Shown here: positions 1-10,287 of the stretch, one piece after another
Numbering within the stretch: the stretch's first letter is position 1
Layout: the number at the start of each line of letters is the position of its first letter
NCBI GenBank assembly: GCA_010093685.1
Contig: MU006217.1
Location: 892,911 to 956,910, forward strand
Direction: 5' to 3'
DNA from: Ophiobolus disseminans
Taxonomy: Eukaryota; Ascomycota; Dothideomycetes; Pleosporales; Phaeosphaeriaceae
DNA length: 64,000 nt
Translations under genes and position numbers: made by a program
The notes under the pieces: model-generated
Databases searched by the model: none
What the model saw: the letters and a program-made list of their open reading frames with translations, nothing else
What the model was told of the DNA's origin: nothing

Positions 1-2
1 GA

Positions 3-416
3 ATTGGCGATGAGCCGTGGACGGACTGGAATGTGGAGAAGAGGGATGTGAGTATGCTTGCAGGAGTTATTTGCGTGGGCATGGGGGATGCGGCGGCTTC
101 GCTTATCGGGCGGAGGTATGGGCGGCGCAAGTGGCCGTGGGCAGGTGGGAAGTCGCTTGAGGGGAGTCTTGCGTTTGCTGTTGCTGTCACGGTCGGGCTG
201 GTATTTGGTAAAGCGTGGTTGGCGCTGGGATGGGGTGATGTGAGGCAGTATCAAAGGAAGCTGGGTGAGTGGGTTTGGCTTGCGCTTGTTACGACGGCCA
301 AGGCAGGTCTATGTGCAGCGGGCGCGAGTCTGAATGAGGCGGTGTTGACGGGAGGAAATGACAATGTCGTCGTACCTGTCGTGCTGTGGATACTCGTCAG
401 AGGCGTAGGGCTGTAG
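3..416 (+). CDS. SEC59: dolichol kinase, C-terminal part (5' truncated by window edge)
   Basis: The reading frame is open from the first bases of the window and ends with TAG at 414-416, so only about the last 137 residues are present. Seen: a hydrophobic protein with the glycine-rich stretch GDAAASLIGRRYGRRKWPW followed by GGKSLEGS, which is the CTP-binding signature of the dolichol kinase / polyprenol kinase family, then two or more membrane spans. Known for the family: an ER multi-pass enzyme that uses CTP to phosphorylate dolichol, giving dolichyl phosphate for N-glycosylation, O-mannosylation and GPI anchors. The later residues (EAVLTGGNDNVVVPV) match the usual C-terminal region with a conserved NDN. 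The internal ATG at 33 is not the start because the conserved frame continues upstream of it. Confidence 0.85.
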   Translation: MGDEPWTDWNVEKRDVSMLAGVICVGMGDAAASLIGRRYGRRKWPWAGGKSLEGSLAFAVAVTVGLVFGKAWLALGWGDVRQYQRKLGEWVWLALVTTAKAGLCAAGASLNEAVLTGGNDNVVVPVVLWILVRGVGL

Positions 417-2501
417 AGGAGAAGTCATGGATAGAACCTCATCACTATGCATGCAGGTACGGTGTTCAGGCGTGCAGGTGGAGACACGGCATCTTGAGCA
501 TTTTAGCCTGGCGGAAAATTTGTTTGAGATACTCCATAACATGACATTTTGACCAAATATTGAAAGTCCTGAAAGGGTACTTTGAATTCAGTCACGCCTA
601 GCAGCAAACACCATGACTGCGGCTGACGAGTGTTTGAGGCTCAGCTGTTGAGTTATCTTGGTACACTAGGCTGGTGAGGTGTTCACGTGGATGGAAGTGT
701 CATCTGCCCAAGCCCTTTAATAAGCCTCAAGGGAACTAACGCGCATGAGGTTCAAGAGACAAGTGACGTAGACGGCTCTTTGTTCCTGAGCACCGTCGTC
801 TTGAGTGCTACGGGACGACCCCGATCGACTGCCGGAGACGCCTTGATCAATCCGAAAATGGCAGACCATGGAACAATGATCGCGCCTTTGTTCAGGTAAG
901 TTGGTGCATCGTGCCTAAAACGACACTCGTATCACTTGTGTTGCATCAAGCTTACCTCAATAATGGTCGGATGAGAGTGGTTCTGTATACTCGAGTGTCA
1001 AGTCACTCGAGCTGGACAAGGCTGACCAAGACGTTGTGCCTGATGCCGCCGCATGCCGACGTTGCCGTCAGGTGGGATGCACCGCCAGCTTGGTAGGTAC
1101 CTCGTGCGAGTACATTTGCTCGTCTGGAACCGCCACTTGAAGGTTTCAAAGCAAATCGCCAGACCTGCTGCTGTTTGTAAATGCACGGCCTATTGCGTCA
1201 TGACCCATAATTGGTGATGGGGGTTTCCGTACTTGGGACGAAAAATGGCCGGACTGAGATGGGAGCAGCAGGTGCAGGGATGCGCGATAGTCGCGTACTG
1301 TTCGAGTAGCCGTGTCGCACCGCGTAACTATCGACGATGATCCGGAACGGCTCCATGTTTATCGGTGGTGCGCTGGGAGGGGGTTCGACGCTATGGCCCT
1401 ATCAACAGCCTGAGCACGCACAGATGCTGCGCGCACAGATTACCCCACGATAAGCCGGGGGAGAGTCTGATGTTTGAAGGGCAGCGTTTGGGGGGACCTC
1501 GGCAGTGATTGGCTAGCCGTGACAGCTACAACGGGCTGCAGGTGCTCGAAGAAGCAAGCCGCGAGGCAACAAGAGTGTTGCGCAGATGCGAGGAATATGA
1601 CCGGCTGCTGCGGTCGTGGTGCCTATTGGCGATGGCTCTTTGAGGGTGCTGGAAAGGGCGCTGGGCAACAAGGTACCTCTGTTCATGGCACAAGGCGCGA
1701 AGCACGGCGAATTGCGTGCGAAACCGTCATTCAGCGACCACATGACATGGCTCTGGCGGGGGTTGCTCGTGCCTCTGCCGGCGCCACGAGGATAGGGAAG
1801 TACGGCGGTCAAGACGGGCAGAGAAGGGCGCAGCGGTGCAGCTGGTCGGGGTTCTGCTCGATTCACTTGTACATTTAGTCGTTTCTGGCGTGCATGCTTC
1901 ACGCGTCGTGATAAGGATAAGAGGGTCGGCGCTAGTCCACTTCTGGGCGTCTACCTGAGCATGACTCCAGTCGCTCACACGCCTCTACTCGACTTGCAGC
2001 TCGTCTCTCCTCTTCTCCCTCGTCTTCGCTTCTTCCTGGATACTCTGCTTACCCTCCTTTTCTTCCCTTTCACCGTTGCACTGTTGATACCCCTGCGACG
2101 CCCACCCAGTGCGCCAGCTGCCCGCTTCCCTGCATTCGTTCACCATCCATACCCCAGCTCGCCTTGAAGGCCCCAGCGCCGGACTGACGTTGACATCCTG
2201 CTTCCCTAGTCCGCTCCTCTCAACAGGACCCGCGAACCCGACACCTTGACCACATCCTGTGGCAATATCCTCGACGCCTACTAGCCGCCTCCGCATTCCG
2301 CCCACCGCCTCCACGCTCCGCTCAGCATACCTCTAGCACGACACCATACACCCGCCGACCTTAGACGCTCCCTCGCACTCCGGCACCAGTCCATGTGCAA
2401 CGCCCTAACCTCGATCCTATATCCGCATCTTTGTTGGTAGCTGAATACTGGGCATACCTTAAGAGAGTAGCGGTCTTCGCTGGTTGGCCAGTGCCGCCAT
2501 C
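417..2501. other. intergenic, SEC59 3' side and ATG1 upstream region
   Basis: About 2.1 kb with no convincing gene. Short ORFs on both strands between 700 and 1900 have no recognisable composition or motif and overlap one another. From about 1985 to 2400 the plus strand is strongly pyrimidine-rich (CTC/TTC runs), as is common in fungal promoters and 5' leaders, so this part is probably the ATG1 promoter and leader. Confidence 0.5.
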
Positions 2502-5500
2502 ATGGCTACACCCTCGAACCCATATGCGCCCCGCCGGTCGGCTGGCTCGCCCTCGTCTTCGGCGGCGGCGGAGCAGACCATCGGCAAGTTCAAGCGCCTG
2601 GAACACATCGGCAAGGGCAGCTTCGCGGAGGTCTACCGCGGCATCCACATAGTACGTGCTCCACCACTCCAGAACGATGGAACCTCGGGACAAATGAAGG
2701 CTAACATCGTGTCACAGGAGAAGCGCCAATCCGTAGCCATCAAGTCCGTCAATATGAACAAGCTGAACAAGAAGCTCAAGGACAACCTCGTCTCCGAGAT
2801 CTCCATCCTGCGCAGCCTGCACCACCCCCACATCGTGTCGCTCATCGACTGCCATGAGACCACATCACGCATGCACATCATCATGGAGTTCTGTGAGCTC
2901 GGCGACCTGTCGGCCTTCATCAAGAAGCGCGCCGACCTCGTCAACCACCCGCAGACGCAGCGCATGATTGAGAAGTACCCGAATCCTGCTGTAGGAGGCC
3001 TCAACGAAGTCATCGTCCGACACTTTGCAAAGCAGATGGCCAGTGCCCTCGAGTTCCTGAGGTCCAAGAACTACATCCATCGTGACTTGAAGCCGCAAAA
3101 TCTCCTACTAAATCCGTCGTCAATGTACTACTCGCAAAGCGGAACACTCGAGCGCATGCCTCTGGCTGCTGATGCCAGCTCACTACTACCAGCCACTGGA
3201 ATCGAATCGCTGCCGATGCTCAAGATTGCTGACTTCGGCTTCGCTAGAATCCTGCCAACTACTTCTCTCGCCGAGACCCTCTGTGGTTCTCCGTTGTACA
3301 TGGCGCCAGAGATCTTGCGGTACGAGAAGTACGATGCGAAGGCTGATCTGTGGTCTGTCGGCACTGTACTGTTCGAGATGATGTCCGCTCGACCACCATT
3401 CAGGGCGAACAACCACGTGGAGCTGCTGAGGAAAATCGAAGAGCGGAAAGACCACATCAGATTTCCAGAAGGTCTAATTTCTAGTAGGGCCATGAAAACC
3501 CTCATCCGGGCATTGTTGAAGCGAAAGCCCACGGAACGCATGTCGTACGACGCCTTCTTTTCAGACCCTGTCATTCGCGACGACATCCCGGATATGGTCG
3601 ATGAAGATCTCCCGCAGACCATGCAGGCTTCGGAGCCAGAACCGCCTGTGGAGCAACCTAAGCGAATCCAGAGAATGCCTGCAGAGCTTGATCGACGGGC
3701 ATCAGAAAGCCCATATTCGCGGTCACCAAGAGACAGGACTGGCCTAGGTACGACACCGCCATCAAGACCCTCCTCTCGAACAACGACTGGACAGGCTGCG
3801 AGCACTCCTCCTCGTCCGTCTTCTATGCGTCGAGGCAGCAATGTTCCCATTGAGCCAATCGAGGAGCATGCACCTCTGCGCGAACAACGGCGCCCGGTCC
3901 TCACCAACGCTGCAACTGCTCCTGGTCGCCCGATGCCTTCGGCTGATCAAGCTACCCCGATTGGACATCGACGTCGATACTCCCGAGATAACCAAGCTCC
4001 AGTACCTTCGAATCTCAAAGATCAGATCGAGCGTGAGCGGATACCGCAGCGGTCGGCAAGCGGTGGAATGAGGGAAGTAGCGGAACGAGCTGCGCAAGAT
4101 GCCGCCATCGAAGAAGAGTTTGTGTTCGTTGAGAAGCGCCGTGTGGAGATCGATGCCTTGGCGGATGAGATTGCTGCCAGCCCGCAAACACAAAGAGATC
4201 GTGTCAATAGTCGCGAGTCCATGAGACGTCGGGCAACAACCCAGGGAACTCCAACGTCCACGACTGGTGCAACAGTTCCCTCTAAGGCCATACAAATCCA
4301 GCATAAGCCGTCATTAACACACCAGCGAGCAGGTTCTTACGAGCGCCGACGACAGTATCGTCCTAGCCTCGAAAGCGCAACATCGGCTCTGACAAAGGCT
4401 ATGAATATGGTCAATATCCGGGGACTTGGAATATCACCACCAGTCATGAAAGGTGTTTCCCCGCCTCAAGGTTATTCGGCGTTTCCGACATACCCCACTG
4501 CCCAAAGTAGCATGCTTCTTGTGGGCGATAGTGGCCAGGCAGCGAGCAAGGACGAGGCTGCGACAACAGTCAAGAAGATCGAGGAGCTTGCCCAACTGAG
4601 CTATGTCATCTATGGATTTGCTGAAGTCAAGTACAAGCAGCTCGTTCCGGTCGCTCCAAGCGACGAAGGTCTTGGTATCGGTCCTGGTGGAGTTGCCAGG
4701 AAACCAAGCACCGACGTTATCGAAGACGACGACGATGATGACTTGACGCCTGAGACGATTCTCATCATCGCGGAAGAGGCGCTTGTTCTCTACGTCAAAG
4801 CTCTGGCGATGCTTAACAAATCCATGGATGTTGCTGGCAGCTACTGGAACAAACATCGGCGCGGCAGCATCTCGCCAGAAGCAGCAAGCCGGGCAGCAAC
4901 GATTGCTGACCGCCTGAACCGTGTTGTCTCCTGGGTCCGTGATCGTTTCAACGAGTGCTGTGTCAAGTCTGAGATTATCGCTCGCAAGTTGAAACAGGCT
5001 CAGCAGAATTTGCCCACGGATCATCCTAGCCACCCGCAGAATCTCTCGGCTGCGTCCGGCTCAGCAACCACAGTCGGCTCCGCAGAGAACATACTCCTCA
5101 CGACCGGAGTCACTGCTGAAAAGCTAATGTATGAGCGGGCTATCGAGATGAGCAGGACTGCTGCCGTGGACGAGCTCACTGGCAACAATCTACCAGGTTG
5201 CGACATCAACTACTCCACCGCCATCGCCATGCTCGAAGCCATTCTCGAGGACGAGGATGAGACCAGCAGCCGCAAGCTTGAGAGCGAGGACATCAATGGT
5301 CTAGAGACCGAGGATCGGCAGTCAATCCAGAAGCGTACGTAACCCTTTTTACAGAACATAGAGCACTGCTAACTCACATCAGTCCTTGAGGAAATGACAC
5401 GCCGCCACAAAACACTCCGAAAGAAGCTCGAAAGACAGAAGGCACAGAAGCGCAACTCCATCACCAGTGCGCCAGCAACATATCCCGCCAGCCGCTCGCC

Positions 5501-5525
5501 TTCATCACTGGGCACTGCGCGATAA
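2502..5525 (+). CDS. ATG1: autophagy-initiating serine/threonine kinase Atg1
   Basis: Model: exons 2502-2651, 2718-5334, 5383-5525; about 969 aa. Atg1 (ULK1 homologue) is the kinase that starts autophagosome formation with Atg13/Atg17. Seen: an N-terminal kinase domain (about residues 26-350) with [11 protein letters not shown], the VAIKSV lysine, HRDLKPQN and DFGFAR, a Ser/Pro/Arg-rich low-complexity middle, and a C-terminal helical region (about 670-965) like the Atg13/membrane-binding tandem-MIT part of Atg1. The start is the ATG at 2502 shortly before the kinase domain. Intron 1 (2652-2717, 66 nt, GTACGT...CTAAC...CACAG) is a multiple of three and stop-free; removing it restores the usual spacing [17 protein letters not shown]. 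Intron 2 (5335-5382) adds a basic helical tail ending in TAA. It converges with RRP9. Confidence 0.93.
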
Positions 5526-6473
5526 AGTGCATCTCGGCGCAACATACGCATAAACATACCAGCGTAGCATTTCTTCGGCGTTTTTCATCTGGTTGTCACA
5601 GGGGGGTGGGGCGTTCTGGCTCTCACACCTCTCATCATTTACTTGTTTTTACCTGCTTTGTCCTACTTCATCTGGATTTCCCATCATACCCGTCCGTCAC
5701 AGATGCAATCTTGCCAAACCAAGGTGTACAGGGTGCCATGGGGGGTTGGATTCGGCGCTTGCATCTGCATATGATACCATGGTTTGTGACTTTTCTTGAT
5801 TGGCGGCGTTTTCATCGTACTTGCTTCGTTGGTAACGTTTTTGACTTGGCTTCGGCGGGCGTATCTATGGGCTTGGGTGATGGTTCATGGGTTGCGGCAG
5901 GGCGCTGTCTGTTTAGATTGGGTTTGGAGAGGGCTGGGCTTGACATCACTCTGGGCGATGGAGGGGGAGGGAGGGTATACCTAGGGGAATGGAGTGTATA
6001 GATTGGCAATGCTGAATGTATTGTTATGGGGAGATGACCGACTTTACGTGATGACATACGTTGAGCTTACTGATTAACAGTTGACTCGATTCTTCTTTGT
6101 AACAGTACAATCTTCGTACCAAGGAGCTCGTATTGAATGGTACACCAATTTCATTGCAGTGAATTTTGTTCTAGCACACAACAACCTGTCTACCCTTGTG
6201 TCTTTATTAAAACTTCCTAAAGCCTTTATAGTATTGTGAGGATAGACAGGCTTCCTGTTGGAATCGGATGCAGCACTATTAGTGGTAAGGCGCGTCACTA
6301 AATACGTGGGCCTTCATACTATTTGGCCTCTTTCAGCGCACGACATTGACGTGAAAATACCATCACATAACGAAAAGGGTACGACCTAAAAGATCAAATG
6401 CCACGTTATGGCTATCGGATTTGGTATCTAGATGCAATACACGAACTCCAAGCTATGCAGGTATTTTTGTTGT
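5526..6473. other. intergenic between convergent ATG1 and RRP9
   Basis: No gene. The first half is T/C-rich and looks like 3' UTR; the part from 6119 to 6316 is a diverged MITE listed separately. The MITE ends about 157 bases from the RRP9 stop codon. Confidence 0.5.
6119..6316. mobile_element. diverged non-autonomous TIR element (MITE), copy 1
   Basis: A 198-bp block flanked on both sides by TA (6117-6118 and 6317-6318). Its left end (AAGGAGCTCGTATT at 6121) and the reverse complement of its right end (GAAGG...CGTATTTAGTGA) match each other imperfectly and match the ends of the element at 17068-17291. The interiors also align: CCTGTCTA near 6185, TTATTAAAA in the middle, and TAGACAGG near 6243, so there is an inner inverted repeat as well. 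TA duplication and no coding capacity fit a Tc1/mariner (pogo/Fot1)-type MITE. Copy 1 is more decayed than copy 2; several differences are C/T or G/A transitions. Confidence 0.7.
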
Positions 6474-8267
6474 CTACGCGTCATGCTCCGACTCCTCCGC
6501 CGCACCATTTGTAAGGCTCTTTCGGGGCACTTCGAAGACATAGATGCCGTTCTTCACCTTCGCTGACATCCACCGTGCGAGCCTGGGCTCTTTGCCTACT
6601 GCTGCGACGATGCAGAGGCCTTCTTTGCCTCTGTCGCCTCGCTCTTCGACGGACATACCATTGACGATGCCTCGAATTAAGATGGCGTCCCTGTTGCTGT
6701 CGCCATTGACAGTGCCCTCATGATCTTCCACTGGAACGCGCCCGACCTTTCCAACGGGTTCGATCGAACGCTTGTCAGCTCCGACCTTCCATGCGCGTAT
6801 CCAGCCGTCCCAGCTAGCGGTGAGGATGAGGTCTGCGAAAGGCACGGTAGCAAGTGCTGTGACGTATCTCGGTAACCGCGGTCCGGGCTTGACAGATGTT
6901 GCGGCATCGTGATTTGCAGACATCTGGTCTGGGGGTAGAGGCGGGTCGCGACCATGTGTGAGCGGCTGTACGAATAGTGGCTTTTTCCTGTTGGCGGACC
7001 ACAACGAAAGCGCACCGTTGTCTGAGGCAGTAACGAAAAGTCCAGCGTCGAGGAGGGCGACACAGTCAATTGAGCCTTCGGCGTATGCGATTGGTGGGTC
7101 ATCGTCCTCGCCGCCATTGGTTTTCTCGTCTTTTGTCTTGTCTTCCTCGTCCACGTTCTTCCCAAATTGTCCTTTGCGCAGTTTTGCCATGCCCTTTTGT
7201 CTCGCTGTACCACCGCCGTGAAACACAAGCTGGTTCTCTTCTACAACTCGCCATAGACGTGCCGAGCGATCTCGTGCGCCAACGCTTACACAAGTCTCTT
7301 GGTTGACTTCCAGACCACCGGCAACACCAACAACAGTATCCTGGTGTCCGACTAGTGTCTCGATATAGGCCGACTCCGGCGCACTCCATACAATGACAGC
7401 TCGGTCTGCTCCTCCAGAGAATAGTTGATCGGTCCCTCTCCGGAAGGAAAGTGAGGTAATCGCGTCTCGGTGACGAGTAAAGAGGTGTCGTGGGTTGAGA
7501 GTCTCGGCATCCCAAATTATCAAGCGAGCGTGCTTGTCTCCAGTTGCCAAGTACTTGCCCGAGTCCGAGATGGAGATGGATATGATCTCGCCAGTATGCC
7601 CAAGAAAGGCTTTGTCACCCTTCTTGTTCTTGTTGCCTTTGCGCCAAAAGAGCTTCTTGGGTGTTCTTCGCGGTGTGACATTCGATGGCCGGGTTGGATC
7701 TGGGGCATACGACTTTGGGTCTGGGATTTCCCACTTCTCTATGCAGAGGTCTTTGCTGATGGTCCAGACGTGTGGTAGTTTTACTGCACAGCCTGTAATG
7801 GCCTTTTGCAGCCCCGAGTGCCCGAAGACATGTGCTGCCTCCTCGAAGTCCAGTTCCTGCGCGATGCTCTTGTAAATCTTGCCCTTGTTCTCGGCCACGT
7901 CCTCTTTCAGCCTTTCAGCTATCAAGTCCTTGTCGATCTGCTCTGCATCAAAGCCAACCTCTTCCTCAACTTCATTCCGTATGTTGTCGAGGTACCGCTG
8001 TGCTAGCCTAAGACGTTTTTCCGCCGCAGTCTCCCGTTCGTCCTCCGAAGTTTCTGACTCGCCATCCTCCTCATCGAATATTGCTCGGCGACCATCGTCT
8101 GAGCTTTCACTCCCGGATATCGACTCCTCTCGTTCTATGCGACGGGCAGTCTTTGCAGGTCGTGCAGGGTTCGAATCGCCATCTCGTCTGCCGGGTGCGC
8201 GCGAGCTTCCTTCGGGCCTTTTTCGTTTCCGCTGCGAGGCAGGCGTCGTGAAGAAAGAAGAAGACAT
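6474..8267 (-). CDS. RRP9: U3 snoRNP WD40 protein Rrp9 (U3-55K)
   Basis: Single exon, 597 aa. Rrp9 binds the box B/C part of U3 snoRNA and acts in 18S pre-rRNA processing in the nucleolus. Seen: a basic N-terminus (SQRKRKRPEGS), an acidic stretch (ESSDDGRR...DEEDGESETSEDE), the family block around RLAQRYLDNIRNEVEEE and KIYKSIAQELD, then a WD40 propeller with FLGHTGEIISI, ATGDKHARLIIWDA, LFSGGADRAVIVW and LTASWDGWIRAWK. The ATG at 8267 is preferred over the upstream in-frame initiators because the usual family start, a short Ser-rich lead into the basic region, begins there. It is divergent from RPT4 with 358 bp between the starts. Confidence 0.92.
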   Translation of the reverse strand: MSSSFFTTPASQRKRKRPEGSSRAPGRRDGDSNPARPAKTARRIEREESISGSESSDDGRRAIFDEEDGESETSEDERETAAEKRLRLAQRYLDNIRNEVEEEVGFDAEQIDKDLIAERLKEDVAENKGKIYKSIAQELDFEEAAHVFGHSGLQKAITGCAVKLPHVWTISKDLCIEKWEIPDPKSYAPDPTRPSNVTPRRTPKKLFWRKGNKNKKGDKAFLGHTGEIISISISDSGKYLATGDKHARLIIWDAETLNPRHLFTRHRDAITSLSFRRGTDQLFSGGADRAVIVWSAPESAYIETLVGHQDTVVGVAGGLEVNQETCVSVGARDRSARLWRVVEENQLVFHGGGTARQKGMAKLRKGQFGKNVDEEDKTKDEKTNGGEDDDPPIAYAEGSIDCVALLDAGLFVTASDNGALSLWSANRKKPLFVQPLTHGRDPPLPPDQMSANHDAATSVKPGPRLPRYVTALATVPFADLILTASWDGWIRAWKVGADKRSIEPVGKVGRVPVEDHEGTVNGDSNRDAILIRGIVNGMSVEERGDRGKEGLCIVAAVGKEPRLARWMSAKVKNGIYVFEVPRKSLTNGAAEESEHDA

Positions 8268-8625
8268 TTGGGGGCTGAGGTTGTAAAGGCGAAAATGTCG
8301 CGACTTGAAGTTTCCTAAGAGTGATCGGCGAACTTTTTTTCTGACGCCGATGGCAGCTGCTTCCGCGGCAATACGTTGCGCCGCCGCCCGTGCGCCTTCC
8401 AGTGCTGCAACACCAGGTGAACGAGAGCTTGATATCACGCCTATCATCGCCGACTATCCGTTGCTGCTGCCCTGATCTCACTTACTTGTGACCTCAACCA
8501 CGTTTACTCCTACACCGACACCCTCCGCGCCACAGCTCGTTGCCCGCCACGCAAACTCCGGTGTTTACGCATCATCACCGCCTGCGCTCGCCTTTCGAAC
8601 CACCGAACACCAACACATCTCCATC
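8268..8625. promoter_or_regulatory. shared divergent upstream region of RRP9 and RPT4
   Basis: A 358-bp interval between two start codons pointing away from each other. It must hold both promoters. No proteasome-type PACE element (GGTGGCAAA) or clear TATA box was found by eye. Confidence 0.5.
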
Positions 8626-9912
8626 ATGAGCGACAGCAGCGAGCCCGAGCGCCAGCACTCGCTTGAACAGTACAAGTCGAAGCTTCTGGAGTCAAGAGAG
8701 TGGGAGGCAAAGCTCAAGGCGCTGCGATTAGACATCAAAGGCCTGCAACATGACTTCGACGTATCAGAAGACAACATCAAGGCGCTTCAGAGTGTCGGCC
8801 AGATAATAGGAGAGGTGTTGAAGCAGCTGGATGAGGAGAGATGTATGCGAACCGATACTCTACTGAAGCATGCGACCATGTGCTGACCAGACCTAGTCAT
8901 CGTTAAGGCATCGTCAGGACCCCGCTACGTCGTTGGGTGCCGGTCGAAAGTCGACAAGGCCAAGCTGAAGCAGGGAACCCGAGTCGCGCTCGACATGACC
9001 ACACTCACCATCATGCGCATGCTACCCCGCGAAGTCGACCCGCTCGTCTACAACATGTCCCTCGAAGACCCCGGACAAGTCAGCTTTGGCGGTATTGGTG
9101 GTCTAAACGAGCAGATCCGAGAGCTGCGAGAGGTTATCGAGCTGCCGCTGAAGAACCCAGAGTTGTTCCTCCGAGTTGGAATCAAGCCGCCAAAGGGTGT
9201 GCTGCTCTACGGACCGCCGGGTACAGGAAAGACGCTTCTGGCGCGAGCTGTGGCGAGCAGTCTGGAGACCAATTTCTTGAAGGTCGTGTCTTCAGCCATC
9301 GTCGACAAGTACATTGGAGAGTCGGCGCGTCTCATCCGTGAGATGTTCGGATACGCAAAGGAACACGAGCCTTGCATTATCTTCATGGACGAGATCGACG
9401 CTATTGGTGGACGAAGATTCTCTGAGGGTACGTCGGCGGATCGAGAGATTCAGCGTACGCTCATGGAGCTGCTGAATCAGCTGGATGGTTTCGACTACCT
9501 CGGACAGACCAAGATCATCATGGCGACAAATCGACCAGATACGCTCGACCCCGCCCTCCTGCGTGCTGGACGTCTGGACAGGAAGATTGAGATCTCTCTA
9601 CCCAACGAAGTCGGTCGTCTCGAGATTATGAAGATCCATAGCGCCGGTGTCGTAACAGATGGCGAAATTGATTTCGAGAGCATAGTCAAGATGAGCGATG
9701 GCTTCAACGGTGCCGATCTGCGAAACGTTGTCACCGAGGCGTAAGTTTTTGCTTCTGTATATCTGAAGGAATTATAGCTAACATGTTGCAGCGGTCTGTT
9801 CGCCATTAAGGATTACCGAGATTCCATCAACCAGGACGACTTCAACAAGGCGGTGCGGAAAATGGCCGAGTCGAAGAAGCTGGAAGGTAAACTCGAGTAC
9901 CAGAAGTTGTAG
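8626..9912 (+). CDS. RPT4: 26S proteasome regulatory ATPase Rpt4
   Basis: Exons 8626-8842, 8897-9740, 9792-9912; 393 aa, the normal length. Rpt4 is one of six AAA ATPases of the 19S base, unfolding substrates into the 20S core. Seen: N-terminal coiled coil (about residues 15-70), OB-fold segment, Walker A GPPGTGKT (about 177), Walker [13 protein letters not shown] (about 233), and the arginine-finger region [20 protein letters not shown]. Both introns (54 and 51 nt) split codons cleanly: removal of the first gives [13 protein letters not shown], of the second [14 protein letters not shown]. The C-terminus ends KLEYQKL, as expected for this subunit. Confidence 0.95.
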
Positions 9913-10287
9913 AGAGGATGCATTGGGGATGAGGAGATGACGCTTATTGATGGCAACATACCATAGAAAACACGTGCCCATCATGTACGATACATGAATG
10001 AAGATAGCGAAACATGACCATCTTGTTCCCCCTTTCTCTCTTGTTGAAATCCGTGCAGTGTTGAAGACAAATTAAGATGGCATTCCCGTCTCAACTAGGG
10101 GTTATCAATGTTTCTCGAGCTTGAGCCAATGTATCCCAAGGTCGACTGCAAGTGTTCAAGTAAGTGAGTCGGCCCACGTGAAGACGCGCCGCGCTTGTTC
10201 GGACCTCCGCAGCCTAACGAACTTCAACTTTTGCGCAATTGTCCAGCACCTCTCAAGCACCACATCAACGTACTAATTCGCCCAACA
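9913..10287. other. intergenic, RPT4 3' side and cyclophilin gene promoter
   Basis: 375 bp without a gene. Two CACGTG palindromes are visible, at 9971-9976 and 10175-10180; the second is 108 bp before the next start codon and could be a bHLH site, though a 6-bp match is weak evidence. Confidence 0.4.

Noticed and set aside
1474..1902. Opposed ORFs of about 130 codons between SEC59 and ATG1
   Set aside because: They overlap on opposite strands, have odd composition (Cys/Arg/Ala-rich), no domain and no splice-supported extension; treated as chance.
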